A program made the position numbers and the translations under genes. The notes below the pieces were generated by a model. That model was not told the DNA's origin. It did not search any database and saw nothing but the letters and a program-made list of their open reading frames with translations. Below are positions 1 through 8,890 of a stretch of 15,580 bases of DNA, piece by piece (position 1 is the first letter of the stretch; every line of letters begins with the position of its first letter). Source of the DNA: JBDSEG01 sp039920165 (GTDB lineage Bacteria > Pseudomonadota > Gammaproteobacteria > Burkholderiales > Burkholderiaceae_C); the NCBI GenBank assembly GCA_039920165.1, contig JBDSEG010000260.1, positions 1 through 15,580 on the forward strand, read 5' to 3'.

Positions 1-1539
<1,539 letters not shown>

Positions 1540-1734
1540 TCGACCAGGGGCGCGGCGGCTGACTCGAAAGCGCTTCGTGTAGGAGATTTCCTGCAACGCG
1601 GAGGGATATCCGCTTACGAGTTCCGGAATGGTGGTTCAAACTTGGGTATTGGCGCGCGGGTAGCGTGCCACATTGAGCAGACGAGGCGGCTTGCGATCGG
1701 GCCCCCTCACTGACGACCCGGTGATGTCCCAGCC

Positions 1735-4563
1735 ATGAACAAGCATCCGTTCACTTTTCGGGCCTTGCATTCGTTTCAGCAGCCGTCGCGTGCGTTGCGA
1801 TCGGGGCTCGTGTCGGCGCTGTTGCCGGCGATGACGGCGGCATTGCTGTCGGGTTGCGCGGTCCTGCCGGTCTCGTTCCTGCCCGGCCTGCGCGCGACGA
1901 CCCCGGCCGATGCCGAGGCGGCCCGGCTCGCCGCGGTCCAGCCTTTCGTGCCGGTCGGCGCAGCGCAACGGCCTGCCGCTTCCGCGTCGTCGCCGACCAG
2001 CGCTCCCGGCGCGCCGCCGTCGGCCGGCAGTCCGCCGCCGTTCGCCGCCGTGGTGCGCGACGCGACCCGCATCGATGGTCCGATCGCGCTGTGGCAGAAG
2101 GAAGAGCGGGTCTGGATCGAATTGACTCCCGAGCAGTTCGGCGTGCCCTACCTGCTGTCCCCCAAGCTCAAGTCCGGCATCGGCGAGGCGTTCCTGTTCG
2201 GCGGCCTGATGGCCTTTCCGGTCAGCGGCGCCGGCGGCCAGCAGGTCGTTGAGTTCGTTCGCGTCCACAACCAGGTGCGGCTGCAGGCGCGCAATCTCGA
2301 GATCGTCGCGCGTCCCGATACGCCCGAGGCGCGCGCGGTCGAGGCCGGTTATTCGGCGAGCCTGCTCGGCAGCACGCCGGTCGCGAGCCAGCCTCATCCC
2401 GAGCGCAAGAGCGTGCTCGTCGATGCCAACAACCTCTTCCTGACCGACCTGCTCGGCGTCGCGATCCGGCTGCAGCGCGCGTTCCGGCAGAACTACAACC
2501 TGGACCTGCGCAACTCGGTCATCAGTGCGGTGCGCGGATCGCCCGAGGCGACCGTGATCGAGACCCAGAACCATTACTACACCGCCACGCTGATGCAGGG
2601 CAGCGGCGCATCGGGCGGCAACGCGCCGTCGCTGCCGAGCTACGTGCCCGATACGCGCAGCCTCTTCGTCAGCCACCACTATTCCCTTGCGCCGCTGCCG
2701 GCGCAGCCGATGGCGGCGCGCCGCGCCGATCCGCGCATCGGGCTGTTCTCGAATACTGTGCTCGATTTCGGCGACGACCTAACGCGCTCGCCGCGCAAAC
2801 GCATCGTCAACCGCTGGCGATTGGAGAAGAAGGACCCGGCGGCAGCGCTGTCGGAGCCGGTCAAGCCGATCACCTACTGGATCGACCGCAACGTGCCGCT
2901 GAAATACCGCGCCACGGTGGCCGAAGCGATCCTCGAATGGAACAAGGCCTTCGAGGCGATCGGCTTGCGCAATGCGATCGCGGTGCGCCAGCAGCCCGAC
3001 GACGCCGCGTTCGACACGCTCGACTTCGGCTACGCCTCGGTGCGCTGGATGATGAATGCCAATCCGGGCTTCGGCGCCATCGGTCCGCGCCATATCGATC
3101 CGCGCACCGGCGAGATCCTCGACGCCGATATCGCGTTCGAGGGCCTCGAATCGCGTCGCATGCGGTCGCTGCGCTCGCAGGTGCTGCCCGCGTCGCTTGG
3201 CAACGGCGCCGCGCCGGCCGACGCTTCCGCGCCGGCACCCTCCAGCGGCGAGATGTGCACGCACGCCGAGATGGCGGCCGAGCAGCTCGGCTATGCACTC
3301 GACGTGCTCGAGGCACGCTCCGAGCTCGATCTCGACAGCGCGCAGGCGCAGCAGTTCGTGCTCGACTCGATCCGCGAGACCATCCTGCACGAGGTCGGCC
3401 ACACGCTCGGCCTGCGCCACAACTTCCGCGCCTCGCGCGCCTATTCGGAAGCGCAGTTGTCCGACGTCGCGTACACGCGCGCCAACGGCACCACCGGCTC
3501 GGTGATGGAGTACCACGCGATCAATCTCGCGCGCCCCGGTGAGACCGCCGGCACGCCGTTCCAGCTCACGCTTGGCCCGTACGACTATTGGGCGATCGAG
3601 TACGCCTACAAGCAGCTCACGGCCGAAGAAGAGGGCTCGGCGCTGCAGCGTATCGCTGCGCGCAGCAGCGAGCCGCTGCTCGCCTACGGCACCGACGAGG
3701 ACAACGACTTCGGCATCGACCCCGAGACGATCCAGCTCGACCTCGGCTCCGACCCGATCGCCTTCGCGTCGCGCCGTATCGATATCGCGCGCGACCTGTT
3801 CGCGCGCCAGGAAACCCGCGTGCTCAAGCCCGAGCAGGACTATTCGGTGCTGCGCCGCTCGCTCAATTACGCGCTGGCCGACGTGGGCCGCGCGATCGGC
3901 GTGCTGACGCGGCAGATTGGCGGCGTTCGAACGCTGCGCGACTTTCCGGGCAGCGGGCGCGACCCGCTCGAACCCGTGCCGCTCGCGACCCAGCGCCGCG
4001 CGCTTGACCTCATCTCGCAGACCGTGCTCGCGGGCGAGGGACTCACCGTCTCGGCGGCGCTGCAACGCCGTCTCGCACCCGACTTCCAGGACCGCAGCGA
4101 CTGGAGCGGCGTGCCAACCGACTACCCGGTCCAGCAGCGCCTTCTCGAGCTGCAGCGCGCCGTGCTGCGCCAGCTCATGAGCGATGCGGTTGCGGCGCGC
4201 ATCCTCGACAGCGAAGGCAAGGCGCGCAGCCCGGCCGAGGCTTTCCACCTCGCCGACCTCTATCCGCGCCTCACCCGCGACCTGTGGACCGAGCTTGCGA
4301 GCGGCGCCGAGATCGGACCGGCGCGGCGCGAGATCCAGCGCGAACATGTGAACCGCCTGGCCGAGCTGCTGCTGCGCCCGTCCGGCCTGTCGCGTGCCGA
4401 CGCGCGCGGCCTGCTGCGGTCCGAGGCGCAGCAGCTGCTGGCGCGGCTGCAGGTCGCGACCAAGCGAAACGGACTCGCAGCGCCGACGCAGGCGCATCTG
4501 CGCGACAGCGTCGAGACCTTGTCGCAGGCGCTCGCTGCGCGACTGGTTCGCACCGGCGCTTGA
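1735..4563 (+). CDS. Lipoprotein zinc-dependent metalloprotease (DUF5117 / DUF4953 Met-zincin family)
   Basis: Predicted 942-residue exported metalloprotease. The N-terminus has basic and hydrophobic segments ending in the lipobox LLSGC (Cys41). Residue 42 is Ala rather than Asp, which fits outer-membrane sorting. A Ser/Pro/Ala-rich linker follows (about 80-105). The zinc site is HEVGHTLGLRH, with ligands His552, His556 and His562 and catalytic Glu553, followed about 29 residues later by a Met-turn-like SVMEY (Met591), as in metzincins. The region before the zinc site resembles DUF5117 and the catalytic part DUF4953; boundaries are only approximate. Substrate and role are not established for this family as far as I know. 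The ATG at 1735 has no clear Shine-Dalgarno; GTG at 1810 is a possible shorter start but would shorten the signal sequence. The stop overlaps the btuF start by four bases, so the two are probably co-translated. Confidence 0.9.
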   Translation: MNKHPFTFRALHSFQQPSRALRSGLVSALLPAMTAALLSGCAVLPVSFLPGLRATTPADAEAARLAAVQPFVPVGAAQRPAASASSPTSAPGAPPSAGSPPPFAAVVRDATRIDGPIALWQKEERVWIELTPEQFGVPYLLSPKLKSGIGEAFLFGGLMAFPVSGAGGQQVVEFVRVHNQVRLQARNLEIVARPDTPEARAVEAGYSASLLGSTPVASQPHPERKSVLVDANNLFLTDLLGVAIRLQRAFRQNYNLDLRNSVISAVRGSPEATVIETQNHYYTATLMQGSGASGGNAPSLPSYVPDTRSLFVSHHYSLAPLPAQPMAARRADPRIGLFSNTVLDFGDDLTRSPRKRIVNRWRLEKKDPAAALSEPVKPITYWIDRNVPLKYRATVAEAILEWNKAFEAIGLRNAIAVRQQPDDAAFDTLDFGYASVRWMMNANPGFGAIGPRHIDPRTGEILDADIAFEGLESRRMRSLRSQVLPASLGNGAAPADASAPAPSSGEMCTHAEMAAEQLGYALDVLEARSELDLDSAQAQQFVLDSIRETILHEVGHTLGLRHNFRASRAYSEAQLSDVAYTRANGTTGSVMEYHAINLARPGETAGTPFQLTLGPYDYWAIEYAYKQLTAEEEGSALQRIAARSSEPLLAYGTDEDNDFGIDPETIQLDLGSDPIAFASRRIDIARDLFARQETRVLKPEQDYSVLRRSLNYALADVGRAIGVLTRQIGGVRTLRDFPGSGRDPLEPVPLATQRRALDLISQTVLAGEGLTVSAALQRRLAPDFQDRSDWSGVPTDYPVQQRLLELQRAVLRQLMSDAVAARILDSEGKARSPAEAFHLADLYPRLTRDLWTELASGAEIGPARREIQREHVNRLAELLLRPSGLSRADARGLLRSEAQQLLARLQVATKRNGLAAPTQAHLRDSVETLSQALAARLVRTGA

Positions 4564-5462
4564 AGCGGTCCGTCCCTCGCCTCGCGCAGCGCGCCTGCGC
4601 GATCCTGCTGGTCATGGCGTCGATGACGGCGGCTGCACTCGGCGTGGTCGATGACCGCGGCGTGCGAATCGAGCTGGCCGCACCCGCGCGCCGCATCGTC
4701 ACCCTCGCCCCGCACCTGACCGAGCTGATGTTCGCCGCCGGCGCCGGCGAGCGCATCGTCGGCACCGTCGCCTACAGCGATTTTCCGGCGGCGGCGCAAC
4801 GTATCGAGCGGGTCGGCGATGCGAGCGCGCTCGACCTCGAACGTCTGGTCGCGCTGAAGCCCGATCTGGTCGTGGTGTGGCTGGGCGGCACCCCGCAGCG
4901 GCAGCTCGACGTGCTGGCCGCGCTCGGGTTGCCGCTGTACTACCAACAGCCCAGTAGCCTCGGATCGATTGCCGATTCGCTCGAACGCTTCGGCGCGCTG
5001 GCGGGAACCTCGGCGCTCGCGCGACCCGCCGCGGTACGCTTTCGCGAGCGGCTCGCCGGCATCGCTGCGCGCTATCGCGGCAGCGCGCCGGTGACGGTCT
5101 TTCACCAAGTCTGGGACCGGCCGGTGATGACCGTCGGCGGCAACCACCTGATCAGCCAGGTGATCGCGCTGTGCGGCGGACGCAATATCTTCGATGGCCT
5201 CTCGGCGCTCGCGCCCGTGGTGTCGACCGAGGCCGTGCTCGACGCCGACCCCGAACTCATCGGCGGTGCCGGCGCCGGCACCGGCTTGCCGCGCGACGCG
5301 GGACTCGGCATCTGGCTGGCGTGGCCGCAACTGCGCGCTGTTTCGCGCGGCAACCTCTATGTGCTGCCGCCCGATCTCATCAGCCAGGCCGGGCCGCGCA
5401 TCCTCGACGGCGCGCAGCAGCTGTGCGACGCGATGGACGAGGCGCGGCGGCGCCGGCCTTGA
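4560..5462 (+). CDS. btuF: Cobalamin ABC transporter periplasmic substrate-binding protein, BtuF-type
   Basis: Periplasmic helical-backbone binding protein (PF01497 type) that would deliver vitamin B12 to a BtuCD transporter. I place the start at TTG 4560, overlapping the metalloprotease stop as TTGA. This gives 300 residues and a good signal peptide (KRSVPRLAQR then a hydrophobic stretch to about residue 28). The only nearby ATG (4614) would remove most of the signal, and the frame stays open to 4284 only as overlap with the upstream gene. BtuF-like segments in order: RRIVTLAPHLTELMFAAGA, VAYSDFPAAAQRIERVGD, LDLERLVALKPDLVVVWLGG, NHLISQVIALCGGRNIF and the C-terminal GPRILDGAQQLCDAM. These match E. 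coli BtuF better than siderophore-binding relatives, and the facing btuB with its riboswitch supports cobalamin. No riboswitch is seen on this strand and no permease or ATPase gene is adjacent. Confidence 0.87.
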   Translation: MKRSVPRLAQRACAILLVMASMTAAALGVVDDRGVRIELAAPARRIVTLAPHLTELMFAAGAGERIVGTVAYSDFPAAAQRIERVGDASALDLERLVALKPDLVVVWLGGTPQRQLDVLAALGLPLYYQQPSSLGSIADSLERFGALAGTSALARPAAVRFRERLAGIAARYRGSAPVTVFHQVWDRPVMTVGGNHLISQVIALCGGRNIFDGLSALAPVVSTEAVLDADPELIGGAGAGTGLPRDAGLGIWLAWPQLRAVSRGNLYVLPPDLISQAGPRILDGAQQLCDAMDEARRRRP

Positions 5463-5489
5463 CGGGCTGCCGGGTCCGCGCCCGCTTCG

Positions 5490-7331
5490 CTAACGGCCCT
5501 GGTAGGCGACCGATATGAACAGATTGCGCCCCGCCGTGTTGTAGCCGCGCACCTGCTCATAGGCCTTGTCGCCCGCATTGGCGAGCCGCGCCGACATCGT
5601 CCATTCGGGCGTGATCCGGTACGCGGCGTGCAGGTTGACCAGGGCGTAGCCGCCCATGCGCGAAGCCGGGTCGTTCGACGCCGCATCGAAGCGGGCGCCA
5701 CTCGCAACGGCGTCGAGGCCCGCGCGCCACGCGCCCCAGGTCGCGGCGAAGCCGGCCGTGCCGTGGTCGCGCGCGCGGCGCACGAGGCGCATCCCGGTAT
5801 CGGTATTTACGGCGTTCTGGTGGGTCCATTCGGCGCGTGCTTCCCAGATGCCGCTGCGCAGCGCGGCATCGGCAGTGCTGCCGCGGATGCGCGCCTGCGC
5901 GACGTTGTCGACCGTCGTGAAGCTCGAGTCGACCGCGATCAGGTCGTGAACACGGCTTTCGAAAAGCACCAGACCGGCGCGTAGCCGCCCGTCGTCGTAG
6001 CGCAGCGCGGCTTCGGCACTGCGCGCTCGTTCGGGGCGCAAGGCCGGGTTGCCGGAGAAATACGGGCTCGCGTAGTAAAGGTCGTTGAAGCTTGGCGCCT
6101 TGAAGGCCGTGCCGGCCGATGCCGAGACGCGCCAGGCGGGCGCGAGCCGCAGGCCGTAAGCCGCATTGCCGGTCGTGCGCGCGCCGAACTGCGAATTCGA
6201 ATCGCGCCGGGCCGAGACTTGCAGCAGGTGCGCGCCCCACTGCGCAGCGTGGCTCGCGAAGATCGAGCGGATGCTGCGGGTATCGACCGCGAACGGCGTA
6301 TCGCTCGCGACCTTTTCGCGCCGCCATTCGGCGCCGAGCGCGAGCCGGCCGCCGAGCGCGTCGATATCGTTCTGCCAGCTCGCCTGGTCCTGATCGGTGC
6401 GAAAGACGCTCGGGAAGATGCCGCTGATGCGGCCGTCGTCGGTGCCGCGCGCCAGCAGCAGCCGGCTGGTCCAGCCGTCGGTGATGCGGTTGCGGCTTTC
6501 GATCGCCACCGATGCCAGGCGCTGGCGGTTCATGTCGTCGCTGTAATTGCCGTTGAAATCGAGGCCACTGTCGAAGTGGGTCGTGCGATCGCTGTGCAGC
6601 GCGCGCGCGGAAATCGTCTGGCCGGGCGCAAAGGCATGCTCGACCGACAGGCCGATGTTGCGCCCGTGCGTCGGGTCGCGATCGGCGTCGAACGAGAACG
6701 TATTGGTCGGGTTGGTCGCCGAGAACGCACCCGACCCCGACGCACCGAGCTGCAGCGACCATTGCGTGGTACCGATCGCGCGTGCGATGCCGGCCGATGC
6801 TTCGTAAGTCCGCCAGGTTCCGTATCCGACCGTCGCCTGGCTGCGCGGACCTTTGCGCGTGAATACCTGGATCACGCCGCCGATCGCATCGGCACCGTAC
6901 AGGCTGCTCGACGGCCCGCGCCGGATCTCGATGCGCTCGATTTGCGCCAGCGGCAGGTTCTCGAACGCATTCGTTCCGCTGCTGGCCGAATTGACGCGAA
7001 CGCCGTCGACCAGCAGGACGACATGGTTCGCATTCGTGCCGCGCAGAAAGATGCCGGCGGTCTGGCCGGGGCCGCCGTTGGTGGCGATCTCGGCGCCGCC
7101 ATGCGCTTGCAGCAAGTCCGCCAAGCTGCCCGAACCGGCGGCGCGGATCGTCAACGCGTCGATCACGACCACGTCCGACAGCGCATCGCCGATCGGTAGC
7201 GGCGTGCGGGTGGCGGTAACGACGATGGGATCGAGCCGGGCCGGATCGGCCGCGGCACACGAGAAGAACGGAGCAAGCAGAGCGGGACCGCAGACGAACG
7301 CGGCCCGCCACAAAAGGGGCGGGGGAAACAT
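5490..7331 (-). CDS. btuB: TonB-dependent vitamin B12 outer-membrane receptor, BtuB-type
   Basis: A 613-residue TonB-dependent receptor, close to the usual BtuB length, that would import cobalamin across the outer membrane. The start at 7331 is fixed by an AAAGGAG ribosome site 8 bases upstream and a signal peptide beginning MFPPPLLWRAAF and ending near CAAA (residues 25-28); the frame is open further upstream but only through the riboswitch. A TonB-box-like DPIVVTATR lies at residues 34-42. The plug domain carries GGPGQTAGIFLRGTNANHV, VLLVDGVRVNS, IERIEIRRGPSSSLYGADA and IGGVIQVFTRKG, all typical of BtuB. The rest is a 22-strand-barrel-type sequence with many aromatic turns, including LAPAWRVSASAGTAFKAPSF. 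The last residues are SVAYQGR, ending in Arg rather than the common terminal Phe. It converges on btuF with only 27 bases between stops. Expression is probably repressed by adenosylcobalamin through the leader riboswitch. Confidence 0.94.
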   Translation of the reverse strand: MFPPPLLWRAAFVCGPALLAPFFSCAAADPARLDPIVVTATRTPLPIGDALSDVVVIDALTIRAAGSGSLADLLQAHGGAEIATNGGPGQTAGIFLRGTNANHVVLLVDGVRVNSASSGTNAFENLPLAQIERIEIRRGPSSSLYGADAIGGVIQVFTRKGPRSQATVGYGTWRTYEASAGIARAIGTTQWSLQLGASGSGAFSATNPTNTFSFDADRDPTHGRNIGLSVEHAFAPGQTISARALHSDRTTHFDSGLDFNGNYSDDMNRQRLASVAIESRNRITDGWTSRLLLARGTDDGRISGIFPSVFRTDQDQASWQNDIDALGGRLALGAEWRREKVASDTPFAVDTRSIRSIFASHAAQWGAHLLQVSARRDSNSQFGARTTGNAAYGLRLAPAWRVSASAGTAFKAPSFNDLYYASPYFSGNPALRPERARSAEAALRYDDGRLRAGLVLFESRVHDLIAVDSSFTTVDNVAQARIRGSTADAALRSGIWEARAEWTHQNAVNTDTGMRLVRRARDHGTAGFAATWGAWRAGLDAVASGARFDAASNDPASRMGGYALVNLHAAYRITPEWTMSARLANAGDKAYEQVRGYNTAGRNLFISVAYQGR

Positions 7332-7339
7332 ACCGGTGA

Positions 7340-7346
7340 CTCCTTT
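7340..7346 (-). promoter_or_regulatory. Ribosome binding site of btuB
   Basis: Read on the minus strand, AAAGGAG stands 8 bases before ATG 7331. It is the best Shine-Dalgarno in the window and decides the btuB start over upstream in-frame codons. It is the likely target of riboswitch control of translation. Confidence 0.8.
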
Positions 7347-7371
7347 GCCGCGAGCGTCCCCGCAAGCGGCA
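7346..7371 (-). other. Hairpin abutting the btuB ribosome site
   Basis: On the minus strand TGCCGC (7371-7366) can pair with GCGGCA (7351-7346), a 6-bp stem with a 14-base loop whose 3' arm touches the Shine-Dalgarno. It may be part of the riboswitch expression platform. This is inference from base pairing only; the stem is short in a GC-rich context. Confidence 0.3.
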
Positions 7372-7384
7372 TCGATGGACGAGA

Positions 7385-7408
7385 TCGCGGCGCTGGTGTG
7401 CGCCGCGA
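7385..7408 (-). other. Nine-bp hairpin between riboswitch aptamer and btuB (candidate expression platform)
   Basis: On the minus strand TCGCGGCGC (7408-7400) and GCGCCGCGA (7393-7385) form a perfect 9-bp stem with a 6-base loop, 8 bases after the aptamer's closing helix. The following bases (TCTCGTCC) are only weakly U-rich, so it could be a poor intrinsic terminator or a switching stem. It lies in the leader of btuB and codes for nothing visible. Confidence 0.4.
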
Positions 7409-7415
7409 CGAAGTT

Positions 7416-7608
7416 GCGTCCAGGCCGGTATCCGGGCTCGCAGGCCGGTGCGGTGGCTTGTCGCCAGCGCACCTCGCAACGCCGCCTTCCCAGGGGTGTG
7501 ACCCCGCAGTGGCATCGTGACGTTGCTTGTTCCTGCTTACCGGTGCGGGGGCAGCGCAGGCCTGTTGGCACCCGCGAGGATGCCCGTCACCTGCTTCCCG
7601 TTTAACGC
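7416..7608 (-). promoter_or_regulatory. Cobalamin (adenosylcobalamin) riboswitch upstream of btuB
   Basis: Read on the minus strand, the leader carries the conserved cobalamin aptamer blocks in order and spacing: AAACGGGAAGCAGGTG (near 7605-7590), CTGCCCCCGCACCGGTAA (about 7554-7537), the B12-box core GATGCCACTG (GCCACTG at 7513-7507), GGGAAGGCGGC (about 7492-7482) and the 3' block GAGCCCGGATACCGGCC (about 7439-7423). A closing helix can form between GCGTT (7608-7604) and GACGC (7420-7416). The order, the spacing and the downstream BtuB receptor together make this a confident call. In this RNA class, bound adenosylcobalamin lowers expression of the downstream gene, so btuB should be shut off when B12 is plentiful. 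Exact boundaries are estimates. Confidence 0.93.
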
Positions 7609-7645
7609 CCGCCGGAAGCCCGTCGGACGCACCTGAAGCGCGGCG

Positions 7646-7651
7646 ATGATA
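7646..7651 (-). promoter_or_regulatory. Possible -10 element of the btuB leader
   Basis: TATCAT on the minus strand lies about 38 bases upstream of the riboswitch's closing helix, a sensible place for transcription to begin. No acceptable -35 hexamer is seen 16-18 bases upstream, so this is a weak call. Confidence 0.2.
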
Positions 7652-7680
7652 GCCGGCGATGCGTCGACCGCTGCGTGGGA

Positions 7681-7710
7681 CTGCGTCGCTGGCGTGACCG
7701 CGACACGCAG
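7681..7710 (-). terminator. Hairpin after the lysine-rich gene, possible terminator
   Basis: Eleven bases past the stop of the minus-strand gene ending at 7721, CTGCGTGTCGC (7710-7700) pairs with GCGACGCAG (7689-7681): nine base pairs with a two-base bulge and a 10-base loop. There is no U tract after it (TCCC), so efficiency as an intrinsic terminator is doubtful. Its position separates this transcript from the btuB leader. Confidence 0.4.
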
Positions 7711-7720
7711 CCGACCTGCT

Positions 7721-8785
7721 CTATTTCTTGATGGCTGCCAGCGCTTCGTCGACCTGCTTGGCCATCGCGTCAACGTCGGTCTCGCGTGTCCGCAGGGTGA
7801 TGCCGATAGTCGCCAACATCTTGCGGAAGGGTTCAGCATGTTCGCCGGCGTTCTTCAATTGCGCGGTCAGCGATTCGTGCTCCATGCGCCGGGTCTTCAG
7901 GTCGCCTTTGATCGCCTTGATCTGTGCAGGCCACGCTGTCAGCTTGGTCTGGACCATCATCGCGTCGGCCTTGGCCTTGTTCTTGTCTTTCGCCTTCTCC
8001 TTGGCGCTGACCAGTAGCTTGACGTTCTTCACCAGTGAGGCGCCGAAGCCCTTCTTGTCCTTGTCGATCTTGCCGTCGAAATACGAGGAGATCGAGCTGA
8101 CCAGCTTGCCGATGTTTTGTTCCAGCGCGGCATCCCAGGCCTTGTTGCCAGCTTCAAGCGCGGCGATCTTCTTCGTCAGTTCGGCCGTGCCTTCGTGCCC
8201 CTTGCCTTCGCGGTCCTTCTGCATCTGAACCAGTTCGGCCATCAGGATGGGATAACGCTTCGTGTACTCCTGCATCCGCGCGACCACCGCTGACTGCTTG
8301 CCGAACTCGTTGCTGACGTTGATCCCCTCGAGTCGCTTGGCCGAAATCTTGTCGACCATCTTCTGGTCGATTGCGCCCTTCTTGAGAGGCGTGCTCCAGA
8401 AACTTCCACGAAAGATGACCGGCATGTTGCTGGTGAACTCGGTCGTCAGGCGCTGGAACTCGGGGATCATGGCGTCGATGGTCGTCTTGCCCTTTTTGAC
8501 CCAGTCGCGCTCCGCATCACTCAGATGGCGGTTTGCCTTGCGGCAGTCGGCGACGATCTTCTCGATCCCGTCCATCGCCTGCTTGCCGCCGTCGCGCAGC
8601 GTATTGACCTTGGTGAGAACTTCCTTCCCGTTGGACAGCGCGGCTTCGCCGGCATCGAGACAGCGTTTCAGGTAGTCAGACGAAAAGGTCTTTTTCTGGG
8701 GCGCCGGCACCGATTCCCACTTCTCTGCAATCGCATCGGTTTGCTTGACCCAGGCATCGGAAACGAAGGCATTCAGGTTCTTCAC
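7721..8785 (-). CDS. Unrecognised lysine-rich, all-helical cytoplasmic protein
   Basis: I do not recognise this 354-residue protein. It has no signal peptide or membrane segment, is rich in Lys, Glu, Ala and Asp, and reads as a chain of amphipathic helices (for example VDKISAKRLEGINVSNEFGK; SAKEKAKDKNKAKADAMM around residues 260-280; a C-terminal helix ending VDEALAAIKK). One less charged insert, NMPVIFRGSFWSTPLKKG, breaks the pattern near residue 120-137. The GTG start at 8785 is chosen because AAAGG lies 7 bases upstream and because an in-frame ATG at 8872 falls inside the promoter found at 8844-8872. Hand counts of sampled 60-base lines inside the gene give 53-62% GC, against roughly 70% or more in neighbouring genes, suggesting a different origin or constraint. 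It lies downstream of the flavodoxin gene on the same strand, 105 bases away, and seems to have its own promoter. The function is unknown. Confidence 0.82.
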   Translation of the reverse strand: MKNLNAFVSDAWVKQTDAIAEKWESVPAPQKKTFSSDYLKRCLDAGEAALSNGKEVLTKVNTLRDGGKQAMDGIEKIVADCRKANRHLSDAERDWVKKGKTTIDAMIPEFQRLTTEFTSNMPVIFRGSFWSTPLKKGAIDQKMVDKISAKRLEGINVSNEFGKQSAVVARMQEYTKRYPILMAELVQMQKDREGKGHEGTAELTKKIAALEAGNKAWDAALEQNIGKLVSSISSYFDGKIDKDKKGFGASLVKNVKLLVSAKEKAKDKNKAKADAMMVQTKLTAWPAQIKAIKGDLKTRRMEHESLTAQLKNAGEHAEPFRKMLATIGITLRTRETDVDAMAKQVDEALAAIKK

Positions 8786-8792
8786 GGATGGA

Positions 8793-8797
8793 CCTTT
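8793..8797 (-). promoter_or_regulatory. Ribosome binding site deciding a GTG start
   Basis: AAAGG on the minus strand, 7 bases before GTG 8785. The longer alternative start (ATG 8872) has no such site. Confidence 0.6.
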
Positions 8798-8816
8798 CGG
8801 AAAGGGTGGGGCGTAC

Positions 8817-8831
8817 GCGACACCCTGTCGC
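8817..8831 (-). promoter_or_regulatory. Perfect palindrome in the leader of the lysine-rich gene, operator candidate
   Basis: GCGACACCCTGTCGC is a perfect 6-bp inverted repeat around a 3-base centre. It starts about 13 bases downstream of the putative -10 hexamer, close to the expected transcription start, and ends 31 bases before the GTG. That position suits a repressor site. With a 3-base loop it could also form an RNA hairpin. No known operator is recognised. Confidence 0.4.
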
Positions 8832-8843
8832 AACGCGTATCGA

Positions 8844-8872
8844 ATCGTAAGTACCGAGCTTCCGGACGGCAA
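8844..8872 (-). promoter_or_regulatory. Sigma70-like promoter of the lysine-rich gene
   Basis: On the minus strand TTGCCG (8872-8867) and TACGAT (8849-8844) are separated by exactly 17 bases, each matching four of six consensus positions. It sits in the 105-base gap after the flavodoxin gene and about 60 bases before the chosen GTG start, in a locally AT-richer patch. Confidence 0.45.
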
Positions 8873-8890
8873 GTGCCGCGGCGCTTCGGC

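Noticed and set aside
1598..1613. GCGGA/TCCGC hairpin after ettA
   Set aside because: Five base pairs without a U tract, 59 bases from the stop; expected by chance at this GC. The rest of 1540-1734 shows no convincing promoter or RNA.
2779..4497. Long open frame on the minus strand opposite the metalloprotease
   Set aside because: Arg/Ala/Val-rich translation without family motifs; the opposite strand encodes a clear zinc protease. An effect of high GC.
5557..7515. Alternative minus-strand open frame inside btuB, and plus-strand frame 6219-7199
   Set aside because: Both are shifted readings of the receptor gene with no signal peptide, TonB box or barrel pattern.
7332..7720. A small protein gene or tRNA in the 389-base non-coding stretch
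   Set aside because: The region is accounted for by the riboswitch leader and hairpins; open frames here are extensions of btuB with no start signal, and no tRNA cloverleaf is visible.
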